The notes below the pieces were generated by a model. The model ran no database searches. It was not told the origin of the DNA and saw only the letters and a program-made list of their open reading frames with translations. The translations under genes were made by a program, and so were the position numbers. A stretch of DNA of 29,067 nt from JBGSKY01 sp041740995. Its GTDB lineage: Bacteria > Planctomycetota > Planctomycetia > Pirellulales > Pirellulaceae. The DNA is taken from positions 1 to 29,067 of the forward strand of contig JBGSKY010000235.1 in assembly GCA_041740995.1 (NCBI GenBank). Direction: 5' to 3'. Shown here piece by piece: positions 8,365-17,819 of this stretch (positions are counted from its first letter, which is position 1; each line of letters starts with the position of its first letter).

Positions 8365-10224
8365 CTAGCGAGCTTTCATTCCCAACTGTTTCATCTTGCG
8401 ATACAGATTGCTTCGTTGCAGACCAAGCGTCTCTGCGGCTTGCGTCATGTTCTTTTCGGCCGCTTCGATGTGTTGGTCAATCACCATGACTTGAAAGTCG
8501 TTCGTTGCATCGTTCAGCGAACTGTTTCGGTAGTCCGGCAGCTCTCGAGCGAGCGTCGAACTGGCCGCCGATACAAACTGGATATCTTCCGCTTCGACCG
8601 TTGACTTGCTGTGCAGTGCCGCCAATCGCAGCATCACGTTTCGCAACTCTCGAACGTTTCCCGGCCACACGTGCTGCAACAATTTATCGATCGCCGTTTG
8701 GCTCAGTAGACATGGCTCGCGATTAAATTCCATTGCGAACTTGGCCAAAAAGTAGTTCGCCAATTCGATGATGTCCTGCCCGCGCTGACGCAGCGGTGGG
8801 ATTGTGATCGGCACGACGTTTAATCGATAGTACAAATCCTCGCGGAATCGACCGGCAGCAATCAACTGAGACAGATTTTGGTTCGTCGCAGCGATGATTC
8901 GTGCGTTGACTGATATCGTGTCCGAACCACCGACGCGAACGATGACACGGTCTTCAAGCACCCGGAGCAATTTCGCTTGTCCATTGAGACTCATGTCGCC
9001 AATCTCATCCAGCAACAACGTCCCGCCGCCCGCCAATTCGAATTTACCGATCCGCGTTTCGTGAGCATCCGTGAACGCACCGCGTTCGTGGCCGAAGAGC
9101 TCGCTTTCCAGCAGGGTTTCAGTGATCGCGGCACAATTTACTGCTACGAAAGGTTGATTCGACCGTTCGCTAGCGGTATGCAATTGGCGTGCAGCGACTT
9201 CTTTGCCAGTTCCATTTTCGCCAACCAGCAATACTGGCAAATCCGTGACCGCGACCGCGCGAAGCTGGGCGACCAGTTGGCTGCTGATCCCGCTGCTGCC
9301 GACGATTTCGGGTTGGCTGGCCGATTCGATCAAAACGCCCGATCGATTCTTGACCAAATTTTGCGCTTGCTGCGTTGTCGCAATTGCAGCGGCCGCCAAC
9401 GACGCCAGATAACCGAGCAGTGTTTCATCGGTTGCCGTGAATCGACCCGCCTTGGCGTTTAGAACTTCGAATACGCCCAGCGATTTTCCACGCACGTCGA
9501 GCATTGGGACCGCTAGTAACGACGTGGTCAGATAACCGCTCGACGCATCGACCCGTCGATTGACCTCGTCCGTCGGATCTTCGCGGCTCCAGCGTCGAGC
9601 GACCGAATTTTGGTAGACCGCGCCAACCAAACCCGCGTTGTCAGCGACTTGGAGAACACCGCCGGGGATGCCGAGCGCCGGATAGCCAACGAGCTGGCGA
9701 CTCTTGCGATCAGCCAGAAAAACGCTTGCTCGGTCGGCCTCGAACAGCTCCACTGCGTCCCGGGCCAGCGAGTCAAGCAACGCGGTGATATCGCGATTGC
9801 TGATCCAACGAATCGACGCTTTTAAAATTGCCTCGGTCCGCAGTGCAAAACTGTTCGCCTCGGCAGCGGTTGCCGTCTGGTCAATCCAAGATGCTAACCA
9901 AGAGATGCACTCAAGCGGCTTTTGTGTCGACGACGGACTGCCGCGATCAAGCAACCAAGTCAACACACAAGGCGCGAGCGATTTGGTTGGCAGCAGGACG
10001 GCGGCGTGAGTTGTATTGCTGCGCAGCGCGCCTTCGTGATCGCATTGATTTAGAAGCGCCGCGAGAGGGTTAGCCGCTTTGGTTTCGCCGGTGTTGCTCG
10101 ACTGACGCAGCGGCTGCCAATGCTCGCCGACGCGGACCAGCAGTTCGGCCCCGCGAACCGACGCTGCGGCGTGGAATGCGTCCAACGCGATTGACCAGGA
10201 ATGTTCCGCTTGGAAGGTAGCCAT
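8365..10224 (-). CDS. GAF-type sigma-54 transcription activator
   Basis: A 619-residue enhancer-binding protein that would remodel sigma-54 RNA polymerase. Order: unassigned N-terminus (1-125); GAF sensory domain (about 135-285); AAA+ domain (about 305-535) with Walker A GENGTGKE (335-342), sigma-54 loop GAFTDA (382-387), Walker B LLLDEIGD (403-410) and the arginine-finger segment near 459-484; and a Fis-type helix-turn-helix (about 591-616). The usual loop motif is GAFTGA; here Gly is Asp at position five. No receiver domain is present, so activity should follow a ligand or partner at the GAF domain. ATG 10224 has AAGGCG upstream. The zinc-ribbon gene ends 13 bp upstream, so the two are probably co-transcribed. 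Its target promoters are not evident. Confidence 0.93.
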   Translation of the reverse strand: MATFQAEHSWSIALDAFHAAASVRGAELLVRVGEHWQPLRQSSNTGETKAANPLAALLNQCDHEGALRSNTTHAAVLLPTKSLAPCVLTWLLDRGSPSSTQKPLECISWLASWIDQTATAAEANSFALRTEAILKASIRWISNRDITALLDSLARDAVELFEADRASVFLADRKSRQLVGYPALGIPGGVLQVADNAGLVGAVYQNSVARRWSREDPTDEVNRRVDASSGYLTTSLLAVPMLDVRGKSLGVFEVLNAKAGRFTATDETLLGYLASLAAAAIATTQQAQNLVKNRSGVLIESASQPEIVGSSGISSQLVAQLRAVAVTDLPVLLVGENGTGKEVAARQLHTASERSNQPFVAVNCAAITETLLESELFGHERGAFTDAHETRIGKFELAGGGTLLLDEIGDMSLNGQAKLLRVLEDRVIVRVGGSDTISVNARIIAATNQNLSQLIAAGRFREDLYYRLNVVPITIPPLRQRGQDIIELANYFLAKFAMEFNREPCLLSQTAIDKLLQHVWPGNVRELRNVMLRLAALHSKSTVEAEDIQFVSAASSTLARELPDYRNSSLNDATNDFQVMVIDQHIEAAEKNMTQAAETLGLQRSNLYRKMKQLGMKAR

Positions 10225-10237
10225 AACAATCGCCTTG

Positions 10238-10939
10238 TTATTGGGCCATATATACCAGCCGCCCGCAGCTTGTGCACTTGATGGCGTGGCCCATTTCCAG
10301 TGTGTCGATCATTTTCGGAGTCATTGTCGTATAACATCCGCCGCACGAAGTCTCCTCCATGCCAGCCATCGCATCTTCGCCCATCAACGGGATCAGTTGT
10401 TTGTAAACCGACCGCAAGTCGCCGACCAACGCTTTTTCAGCTTCGACCAATTCTGCCATCACTGCCTGCAAATCGATTTTCAAGCGTTCAGCCGCAACGA
10501 CAATTTTCGCTTCGATGTTCTTCAAATCTTCTTTCGCGGCCGATTCGTTGTCCAGCAGCGATTGGGTCTGCGTATTCAGTTCGTCGATCGTCTCGAGATT
10601 TTCAAGAATCTCGTCAGCCAGAACATTGTTCGCTTCCTTGTCCGCTGCGATTTGTTCCTTAAGTGTTTGGTATTCGCGGTTGTTTTTGGACATGTTCATT
10701 TTGACGCCCAAGTCGAACACTTTCGCTTCGCGTTCACGCATTTGAAGCTGGCGACGATCGGCCTCCATCTTCTGTTGCTTGATCGCTTCACGGTGTTTTG
10801 CAACCGCTGCCGTCGCAGCTTTTAGCCGCGATTCGATCACCGCAATCTGCCGTGGACCGCTAGCCAATTGCGATTCGATGTCGGTTTTTTGACGCCAAAT
10901 CCGGTGCAAACGTTGGACAACCGCACTCGTATCGCTCAT
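10238..10939 (-). CDS. Coiled-coil C4 zinc-ribbon protein (COG1579)
   Basis: A 233-residue protein made of a long charged coiled coil (about residues 10-180) ending in a zinc ribbon with four cysteines, C199, C202, C222 and C225, in the pattern CGGC and CTSC. This matches the COG1579 family, found in many bacteria and proposed to bind nucleic acid; its role is not established. The open frame extends upstream to 11068, but the extra residues are not family-like, and the start at 10939 gives the usual length. The 233-bp gap between this start and the upstream mscL stop holds nothing I recognise. Confidence 0.85.
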   Translation of the reverse strand: MSDTSAVVQRLHRIWRQKTDIESQLASGPRQIAVIESRLKAATAAVAKHREAIKQQKMEADRRQLQMREREAKVFDLGVKMNMSKNNREYQTLKEQIAADKEANNVLADEILENLETIDELNTQTQSLLDNESAAKEDLKNIEAKIVVAAERLKIDLQAVMAELVEAEKALVGDLRSVYKQLIPLMGEDAMAGMEETSCGGCYTTMTPKMIDTLEMGHAIKCTSCGRLVYMAQ

Positions 10940-11172
10940 TCGAACTCGCTGAATAGATTTGGAAAGATCAACAAACAAATCAGTAGGCCGGTTTCCCTCT
11001 TGATAAGAAACTAGCAATACGTGAGTCGCGGCTACTGATGGTCGCATTAATTCCTCATTGTAATGCAACTTGTTGACTTAGAACACTCGGCCCACCTGGC
11101 GATCCGTCGGGCAGCATCGTGACCCGTGTCATGGAGAGACGCGGCCACGGAACTTTCGAGTCGCGTCACTGA

Positions 11173-11589
11173 CTATTCCGCACGGCGAGGATTGGTCCGC
11201 TGTAGCGAATCGCGAATCTCGCGGAGCAACAAAATGTCCTCGGCTGGTGGGGCTGCTTCAGCCGCTTCAGGCTCTCTGGCGACCGATTTACGAGCGTTGT
11301 TGATCAACTTGACCATGATAAAAATGCTGAACGCGATTACAAAGAAATCGAAAACGGTTTGGATAAACGAACCGTACTTTAACAACGCGGCATTTTCGCC
11401 TTCGGCTAGCGGATAAGCCAAGCTTGAAAACGAAACACCGCCAGTCAGGATGCTGACCAAGGGCATAATTATATCTGCCACCAGCGAGGTGACGATTTTG
11501 ACAAACGCTCCGCCGATGATCACCCCGACCGCCAAATCGACGACGTTGCCTTTGATCGCAAACTCTTTGAATTCTTTTAACATACCCAC
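11173..11589 (-). CDS. mscL: Large-conductance mechanosensitive channel MscL
   Basis: A 138-residue inner-membrane protein that opens under membrane tension to release solutes during hypo-osmotic shock. The N-terminus KEFKEFAIKGNVVDLAVGV is the classic MscL start; TM1 lies at about 14-45, a periplasmic loop follows, and TM2 with FDFFVIAFSIF at about 72-98. The C-terminal helix carries LLLREIRDSL, typical of the cytoplasmic bundle. Start choice: an AGGAG lies 7 nt before GTG 11589, whereas the ATG two codons later (11583) would be 13 nt away, so GTG is preferred. The frame is open to 11631 but that extension lies over the ribosome site. It is of normal length and has no unusual feature apart from an acidic, Ala-rich linker before the last helix. 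Confidence 0.95.
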   Translation of the reverse strand: MGMLKEFKEFAIKGNVVDLAVGVIIGGAFVKIVTSLVADIIMPLVSILTGGVSFSSLAYPLAEGENAALLKYGSFIQTVFDFFVIAFSIFIMVKLINNARKSVAREPEAAEAAPPAEDILLLREIRDSLQRTNPRRAE

Positions 11590-11716
11590 GGCAAAACTCC
11601 TGAAGTTGATGTCCCACGCGGTTTCCCGCAACGTAGCTGCTGTGGTTATAGAAAACCTAAGGAGTTGGACAATCGGCCAAGCGAATATTTTGTCCAGAAA
11701 TCAACTAGCAGTCGAG

Positions 11717-11739
11717 CTTTACCGCTACCGGCGGTAAGG
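11717..11739 (-). terminator. Stem-loop after the ABC ATPase gene
   Basis: TTACCGC (11719-11725) pairs perfectly with GCGGTAA (11731-11737) around a five-base loop, and the stem extends by one wobble and one G-C pair. It lies 22 bp past the ABC ATPase stop and 127 bp before mscL, and could separate the two transcripts. No strong U-tract is seen. Confidence 0.4.
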
Positions 11740-11761
11740 TCCGCGGCGTAAATTCTGCCGA

Positions 11762-12901
11762 CTATCGATCGAAGGCGCTATAGCGGACTTCTTCTTCCAA
11801 CGTTACCGACTTGGCAATCGCCGCCTTAAAGTCGGCTTGGTCAAGATATAGCAGCGTGCTGGGCTGCGTTGCTGTCACTGTCGCGTTGCGTGGCTGGCCT
11901 GTTAAAAGCGCAGTTTCGCCAAAGTGACCGCCTTCGCCGAGCAACGCAACGTGTCCGTCAGCTTGTCGATCGATAGACACCTGCCCGCTGCGGATCAGGA
12001 AGAACCGATCTCCCAATTCGCCTTCACTGATAATTGTCTCGCCCGCTTGAAAGTGCACGCGTTTCATTTGGTCGGCGATCATGACCAAGTTACGTGGCGT
12101 GATGCCAGCAAAGACTTTGCAAGCGGCCATCATCCGCGACAGCGTCGCCGCTTCGCGAACCAGCACGTCGCTGCGAATACGACCGTCGACCAAGTTCACA
12201 ATTCGATCGGCAACGTCGAGAATACGATTGTCGTGAGTCACCAGAATGATCGTCGTCTGTTCCTCTTTAGCCAATCGTTGGAACAGCTCAACGACTTGAC
12301 GACCGCTCTCTTCGTCCAGTGCCGCCGTCGGTTCGTCAGCCAGCACAAGTCGCGGTTTGTGGACCAATCCACGAGCGATCGCAACGCGTTGCTTCTGGCC
12401 TCCGGAAAGCTGTTTCGGCTTGTGCTTGAGCCGGTGCTCGAGCCCGACAGCAGTGAGCATTTCATGACAGATGGCTGTGTTACGTGCCATCCCGTTGTGT
12501 GGCGAAGCGAGCTCCAGAGCCATTCGAACGTTTTGTGTCGCGGTCAGGGAATCGAACAGATTGTGCGACTGGAAGATGAATCCGATCTTGGTCCGAATCG
12601 CATTGAGTTCCGCATCGCTGCTGGCCGCTAGGTCCTCGCCAAGCACATGGAGCGTCCCGTCTTGAACCCGGCGCAGCGTCCCAATCAAAGTCAGCAGAGT
12701 CGTTTTCCCAGAGCCGCTCGGCCCCGTCATGATGATAATTTCGCCGGGCAGAACCGACAAATTGGCGTCAAAGAGAACTTGCTTCCGCAGCTCGCCGGAA
12801 CCAAAGTGATGCTGCAAATCAATTGCCGCTACAACCGGTGGGGCATGTGGCGAGTCGTCAGACGCGAGAATCGATTTTCTAGCTTTAGAGCGTTTGATCA
12901 T
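11762..12901 (-). CDS. ABC ATPase fused to cyclic-nucleotide-binding domain
   Basis: A 379-residue cytoplasmic protein. Residues 22-250 are a complete ABC ATPase of the LolD/MacB/DevA exporter type: Walker A GPSGSGKTT (60-68), Q-loop Q111, signature LSGGQ (165-169), Walker B LVLADEP (185-191) and H-loop H223. Residues about 262-365 are a cyclic-nucleotide-binding domain with a phosphate-binding cassette, FGETALLTGQPRNATV, that keeps Glu 329 and Arg 338. The fusion suggests that export is gated by a cyclic nucleotide or that the C-terminal part is a structural regulator. No permease or membrane-fusion subunit is in the window; MscL downstream is not a known partner. The response regulator-ATPase gene ends 67 bp upstream on the same strand. 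Confidence 0.92.
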   Translation of the reverse strand: MIKRSKARKSILASDDSPHAPPVVAAIDLQHHFGSGELRKQVLFDANLSVLPGEIIIMTGPSGSGKTTLLTLIGTLRRVQDGTLHVLGEDLAASSDAELNAIRTKIGFIFQSHNLFDSLTATQNVRMALELASPHNGMARNTAICHEMLTAVGLEHRLKHKPKQLSGGQKQRVAIARGLVHKPRLVLADEPTAALDEESGRQVVELFQRLAKEEQTTIILVTHDNRILDVADRIVNLVDGRIRSDVLVREAATLSRMMAACKVFAGITPRNLVMIADQMKRVHFQAGETIISEGELGDRFFLIRSGQVSIDRQADGHVALLGEGGHFGETALLTGQPRNATVTATQPSTLLYLDQADFKAAIAKSVTLEEEVRYSAFDR

Positions 12902-12968
12902 GAGACGTTATTTGGAGATCGGATGGTTGCGGCTCGACAAAGTCCCCGCCCTCCAGTTCTGAAACCTC

Positions 12969-13874
12969 TCAACTTGGCTCTGCCGGGCGGCGTTTGATCA
13001 TAATAATCTCGTTGCCCGCTTCGTTATGACGGACCTCGTCCATAAACGCATTGATCAGCAGCAGCCCGCGACCACCGCACTTGTCCAAATTGCACGGATC
13101 GGTCGGATCGGGCAGATTTTCGATATCGAAACCGGGACCATCATCACGCACCGAAAGGGTCGCTTGCGTTTGATCGGCTACCAATCGAATGTGGACTTTG
13201 CGATCGCAGTAAGGCGCCATCGCAAGCTTCTCTTTAACGGCGGCTTGATAGTGTTTGCCGTCCTCGGCGTGTCGCAGCTCGGAAGAAATCTCGAGATTCC
13301 CGTGCACGATCGCATTGCGAAGCGCTTCATCCATCGCCGTCGCGATCTGCATTTGAGAACGATCGGTGAGCAGTCCGAGCTCATTCAATGGTCGCTCCAA
13401 TCGTTCGATGACGCTTGAAATCTGTGCTTCGTCATTGTCGATTTCCAACTCTAAATCGATTGATGACAACAATGCTGGGAAGTTGGTATGCTTGTTCGCC
13501 GCCGCCGAAACGGTCAGAATCCGGTCAACGGTTTCAAGCAACTCGTCTTGCAAATGTCGCTTCGGAACATAGCTTGACGCACCTCTCTCTAAAGCTTGGC
13601 AAGCGATCTCTTCGCTTCCTTTGCCAGTGGTCAAAATGATCGGTACTTTGGGGAATTCTGCCCGCAAGGCATCGACCAATTCCAAGCCATCCATCTCTGG
13701 CATCAGCAAATCGGTTACGACAATATCCGGTTGTTGGCGCCGCACTTCGTTGAGCGCGACGAGTCCATTTTCAGCGATCCGCACCGAATGGCCACTGGCC
13801 TCGAGCATCAACCGCATTCCCATCGCCTGCGTGGCACTGTCGTCAACGACGAGAATTTCTGCTTTGTGCGACAT
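12969..13874 (-). CDS. Response regulator fused to RsbW-like ATPase
   Basis: A 301-residue protein. The receiver domain occupies about residues 5-125, with acidic pocket D11-D12, phospho-acceptor D55 in VVTDLLMPEMDG and the conserved Lys in VPK. The C-terminal half is a GHKL ATPase of the anti-sigma or serine-kinase type: N-box DEALRNAIVHGN, then DDGPGFD and GGRGLLLI. Such proteins link two-component signalling to partner switching: phosphorylation of the receiver would change an anti-sigma factor or a kinase of STAS proteins. No sigma factor or STAS protein lies nearby. The open frame reaches 13922, but ATG 13874 puts the receiver at the usual distance from the N-terminus. The divergent hybrid kinase is a possible phosphodonor. 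Confidence 0.88.
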   Translation of the reverse strand: MSHKAEILVVDDSATQAMGMRLMLEASGHSVRIAENGLVALNEVRRQQPDIVVTDLLMPEMDGLELVDALRAEFPKVPIILTTGKGSEEIACQALERGASSYVPKRHLQDELLETVDRILTVSAAANKHTNFPALLSSIDLELEIDNDEAQISSVIERLERPLNELGLLTDRSQMQIATAMDEALRNAIVHGNLEISSELRHAEDGKHYQAAVKEKLAMAPYCDRKVHIRLVADQTQATLSVRDDGPGFDIENLPDPTDPCNLDKCGGRGLLLINAFMDEVRHNEAGNEIIMIKRRPAEPS

Positions 13875-14335
13875 AATTTGAATCACAAGGATCACTGAAC
13901 CGCGACCAGCGCGGAGTTGCAACTCATCGAGGCCGCAGGACGAGCGTCAAAGCTCCTTGCGAGCGGCGTAGATGAGTTGGACGACTTAGATTGTAGCATA
14001 TCGTCCAATTTGCAATCGCCCACTACCAACCGTATTTCAAGGTCCGTTCGCGTATACCAGGACCTATCCTTGCGTCCGGAATATTTGCCGGAAAACTTGA
14101 TACGGAAAGTTGTTGGCTGTGGCTCAACAGAGCCGCTGGACGTTCGCAAAGGGGGATTGAACAACGTAAGCGAAAACGCTGTAAAAGCATTGCAAAAGCT
14201 GCTCGATTTCAGTTGGTCACAGGGTCCTTGACCAGCTAAAATCGAATCGTTGCGTCCAGCGGCCTTTGACAGATCCGCATCCCTGCCAATCGTCGCTGAG
14301 CCGCCTGGGCGTTTTTACCAATCGGGACTGACTCA
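13875..14335. other. Divergent intergenic region
   Basis: This 461-bp gap lies between the response regulator-ATPase gene (leftward) and the hybrid kinase gene (rightward), so it must hold both promoters unless they lie inside genes. Open frames of 90-104 codons exist on both strands, but neither resembles a protein I know and both lack good start signals. I see no convincing sigma-70 or sigma-54 promoter, RNA gene or strong hairpin. Confidence 0.5.
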
Positions 14336-17300
14336 ATGAATGAACCTGTGGAAGGCTTACAACCGCAGAGCTTCGACGAGCTGTCGGGAAAGTACACTCA
14401 AATTTTCAACCCGCTCCAGCTCAAAAGTGTCCGAGAACGCCAATCACTTTATCAGCACGGCTGGCTCTGCGTGTTGCGTAAAGATCGTCAAGGCCGAATT
14501 CAAGACGCGAGCCCCGAAGTTTGTCAATCGCTTGGCCTAAGCCAAGAAGAATTGGTTGGAAAAACCGATTTTGATTTCTTCTCACCCGATGTCGCGCGGT
14601 CATGGCAGGAAATGGACCAGACGGTCATGCTCAGCCGACAACCGTCACATGCCATCGAAGAGCATCAAAGTATCAGTGGCAAACAACGCTTCATCGAAGT
14701 ATTGCGTTTGCCGATCTACGACTCGCAGGGCGAAGTCATTGGAATCGAAGTCATCAGCTGGGACGTTAGCCGCGAGAAACACAGCGAAGCGGAACTGAAA
14801 CAGGCGAGCTTTCTGCTCGAAACATTGATCGAGAACATTCCCGATTCGGTCTACTTTAAAGATAAACGTAGCCGCTTTATTCGCATCAGTCGCGCGCTGG
14901 CAGATACGTTTAAACTGCAAGACCCTTCCGAAGCAATCGGAAAATCCGACGCCGACTACTTTGCTGCCGACCATGCAAGCGCCGCCTTAAGCGACGAACA
15001 GCAAATCCTGCTCACTGGCAAGCCAATTGTTGGAAAACTTGAACGCGAAACTTGGCCCGACCGGGAGGACACGTGGTGCTCGACAACCAAACTGCCGCTC
15101 CGCGACGACTCCGGTGCAGTCATTGGTACTTTCGGAATCTCTCGCGATGTGACCGCGCACGTACAAGCCGAATCGGCGCTTTCACGTGAGCGAGATTTGC
15201 TCAAAACAATTATCAACAATGTGCCCGATCTGATTTACATCAAGGATCGTTTTGGCAAATACGTCACTTGCAATCAATCGCTGCTGAAATTGTGGGGGTT
15301 GTCGCAGGTCGATCAAGTCGTCGGCAAAACGGACTATGACTTTTCGCCGCCGGAACTGGCTTGCAATTATGTCGCTGACGATCAGATTGTGATGCGCAGT
15401 GGTAACGCGATGTTTGATCTGCAAGAAATGTCACAGCGCTATGATGGCCAGAAAATTTGGCTGAGCACAACCAAAGTGCCACTCCGCAATGACGACGGCA
15501 ATGTTGTCGGAATGGTCGGCATCGGTCGTGACATCACGATCGCCAAACAGGCCGGCGAAGAGATGCTGGCAGCCAAAAACGCGGCGGAAATTGCGAACCG
15601 CACCAAATCAGAGTTTCTTGCCAACATGAGCCATGAAATCCGCACGCCGATGAACGGTATCGTTGGCATGACGGAACTGCTCGCCGCGACGACGCTGAGC
15701 TTCGAACAACGTGAATTCTTGGAGCTTGTACAGCAGTCGGCCAATTCTCTGCTTCGATTACTCAATGATATTCTCGATTTTTCGAAAATAGAATCGGGCC
15801 AAATTGAGCTGGAAGAAACGCCGTTCAACTTGCGCGAATGTATCGGCAACGCAATCAAGCTGCTGACGCTCAAAGCGGATGAGAAAGGTCTTGAGCTGGC
15901 AGGACGGATCGACCCAGCTATTCCAAATCAACTGATCGGTGATCCCGGTCGACTGCGCCAGATCATTGTCAACTTCGTAGGGAACGCAATCAAGTTTACG
16001 CACAGCGGCGAAGTGGTCGTCGACGTCAATCCGGAGCACGTTAGCGAGTCGCAAGCGTTGCTGCATTTCAGCATCCGCGACACCGGCATCGGCATTCCAA
16101 AGGACAAACAGCAAAAGATTTTTGAAGCGTTCGAACAAGCCGATGCATCAACGACTCGAAAGTATGGCGGCACCGGTTTGGGGCTTACAATCTCGTCACG
16201 TTTAATCGAGCAAATGGGTGGTCGAGTTTGGGTCGACAGCGAAGTCGGCGTTGGCAGCACATTTCACTTCGTTGTACAGCTCGATGTATCCGCCGATCAA
16301 TCGCTGCGACTTCCCGCGGAGCTTTCACGACTGGCCGGCGCCAAGGTTTTGATCGTCGACGACAATCATACCAACCGTCGCATCTTGGAAGAAATTGTGG
16401 AACTTTGGAAGCTGGCTCCAACCATGGCCGCCGACGGCGCGGCGGCGATCGAAATAGTTGAGCGGGCCCATGCCAACGGGGAACGCTTCGATCTAGTGTT
16501 ATTAGATTTTCACATGCCAGGCCTGGACGGCATCAAGACCGCAGAATTGCTCGCCGCAATGCCCGATATTGAGCTTGGACCGATCATCATGCTCTCCTCG
16601 TCGGTCAGTGGCCTCAAACCGCCGCGATTGCGAGAGTGCCGAATCGAACGCTACCTGACGAAACCGTTCATCGCTTCCGAACTGCTCGAAGCAATTCTTG
16701 GAGTTATGGGCGTCGCGCAAGTCAACCAAACGCCCGTAATTCAGCCAGTTGTTGTTGCGATGGAGCAAAAGAAAATCTTGCTCGTCGAAGATGGCTTGGT
16801 CAACCAACGTGTCGCCCTTGGCTTTCTTGAAAAATGGGGGCATCGCGTTGTTATCGCTAACAACGGTCGCGAAGCCGTCGAGGCCGAAGCAGCTCAATCG
16901 TTCGATCTGATCTTGATGGACATTCAAATGCCCGAGATGAACGGCTTCGAAGCGACGCGGGTCATTCGCGAAAACGAACAGACGCATGGTCGGCATACCA
17001 AAATTGTTGCAATGACTGCCGAAGCGATGAAGGGCGATCGCGAAGCGTGCCTAGCGGCTGGAATGGATGATTACATTTCAAAGCCATTTGATCCGGAAGA
17101 CCTTCAACGCGTACTCTTGAATTTGTCGAGCGATGCGGTTTCAGAAGTTGGCTGCATTGAAGCTTGCGAGAGCACGCTTGAGCCAGTCGTTGATTCACCT
17201 CCGAGTGTTGATTTGATTCAACGATCTCGATCAGTCGACTTTGATTGGCCGGCGGTCCTTCATCAAAACGGGGGCAACACGAGCATTGCAAAGGAGCTGC

Positions 17301-17572
17301 TGCGAATATACATCGACGAAGCGGAAAAACTGATCGGACAAATGCATTCAGCCTTTGATCACCGCGACGTAAGCTTGCTTCGCCGAGCGGCCCATACGCT
17401 CAAAGGTGCCTCTGGTTATGTCAAAGCGACTGGAATTGCGGAACTGGCCGAACAACTTGAGCTCCGTTCGGACGCGGCAAATTTTGAGTCCGCTTCAACC
17501 GAAATTGAAGGGCTCGAGACGCAGCTTGATCGATTGCTCATCTCGATGCGAACAACGATCGAGAAACAGTAA
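14336..17572 (+). CDS. Hybrid histidine kinase, PAS x3, REC x2, HPt
   Basis: A 1,078-residue cytoplasmic sensor kinase carrying a full phosphorelay (BarA/ArcB-like in logic). Order: three PAS domains (about 40-150, 155-280 and 283-405), HisKA with the phosphorylated His at 433 in MSHEIRTPMNG, an HATPase domain (about 535-650) with DTGIGIP and GGTGLGLTI, receiver 1 (Asp 724), receiver 2 (Asp 862 in MDIQMPEMNG) and an HPt domain (His 1020 in AAHTLKGASG). Every transfer residue is present, so phosphate could go His-Asp-His and then to a separate regulator. No transmembrane segment is seen, so the signal is probably intracellular (redox, light or a ligand in a PAS domain). The divergent receiver-ATPase protein is the nearest possible output. 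Confidence 0.95.
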   Translation: MNEPVEGLQPQSFDELSGKYTQIFNPLQLKSVRERQSLYQHGWLCVLRKDRQGRIQDASPEVCQSLGLSQEELVGKTDFDFFSPDVARSWQEMDQTVMLSRQPSHAIEEHQSISGKQRFIEVLRLPIYDSQGEVIGIEVISWDVSREKHSEAELKQASFLLETLIENIPDSVYFKDKRSRFIRISRALADTFKLQDPSEAIGKSDADYFAADHASAALSDEQQILLTGKPIVGKLERETWPDREDTWCSTTKLPLRDDSGAVIGTFGISRDVTAHVQAESALSRERDLLKTIINNVPDLIYIKDRFGKYVTCNQSLLKLWGLSQVDQVVGKTDYDFSPPELACNYVADDQIVMRSGNAMFDLQEMSQRYDGQKIWLSTTKVPLRNDDGNVVGMVGIGRDITIAKQAGEEMLAAKNAAEIANRTKSEFLANMSHEIRTPMNGIVGMTELLAATTLSFEQREFLELVQQSANSLLRLLNDILDFSKIESGQIELEETPFNLRECIGNAIKLLTLKADEKGLELAGRIDPAIPNQLIGDPGRLRQIIVNFVGNAIKFTHSGEVVVDVNPEHVSESQALLHFSIRDTGIGIPKDKQQKIFEAFEQADASTTRKYGGTGLGLTISSRLIEQMGGRVWVDSEVGVGSTFHFVVQLDVSADQSLRLPAELSRLAGAKVLIVDDNHTNRRILEEIVELWKLAPTMAADGAAAIEIVERAHANGERFDLVLLDFHMPGLDGIKTAELLAAMPDIELGPIIMLSSSVSGLKPPRLRECRIERYLTKPFIASELLEAILGVMGVAQVNQTPVIQPVVVAMEQKKILLVEDGLVNQRVALGFLEKWGHRVVIANNGREAVEAEAAQSFDLILMDIQMPEMNGFEATRVIRENEQTHGRHTKIVAMTAEAMKGDREACLAAGMDDYISKPFDPEDLQRVLLNLSSDAVSEVGCIEACESTLEPVVDSPPSVDLIQRSRSVDFDWPAVLHQNGGNTSIAKELLRIYIDEAEKLIGQMHSAFDHRDVSLLRRAAHTLKGASGYVKATGIAELAEQLELRSDAANFESASTEIEGLETQLDRLLISMRTTIEKQ

Positions 17573-17637
17573 CAGCCGCTCTCCGCAAATCGGTTGATGT
17601 GTCGCCCGCTGGGCTGATTTTTCCAGGCTGAAAGTTT

Positions 17638-17657
17638 CCGGTGGCGTGAGCCACCGG
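17638..17657. repeat. GNRA-loop hairpin between convergent genes
   Basis: CCGGTGGC and GCCACCGG form a perfect 8-bp stem around GTGA, which as RNA is a GNRA tetraloop. It is followed by a smaller palindrome in GGCCTCCGGCC (17670-17680). It lies in the 247-bp gap between the converging hybrid kinase and GNAT genes, so it could end transcription from either side. The motif looks like another dispersed extragenic repeat; only one copy is in the window. The rest of the gap is A-rich and holds nothing I can name. Confidence 0.6.
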
Positions 17658-17819
17658 CAGACATGTTTCGGCCTCCGGCCTGAAGAAATAAAGGAAACTG
17701 GTGACACGTTTAACAGCACACACTTAACACAGACAACAAAACACTGACAATAGAGCAAAGTCCACAGAGCACGGGCAACTGATAACCAAGCGGATCAGAG
17801 GGGCACGCAGTCGTTGGCC

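Noticed and set aside
10940..11068. Upstream extension of the zinc-ribbon protein
   Set aside because: The 43 extra residues are not family-like; the internal ATG gives the usual length.
13917..14231. 104-codon plus-strand open frame between the divergent regulator genes
   Set aside because: TTG start, no ribosome site, no recognisable motif, overlaps only an unlikely extension of the response regulator gene.
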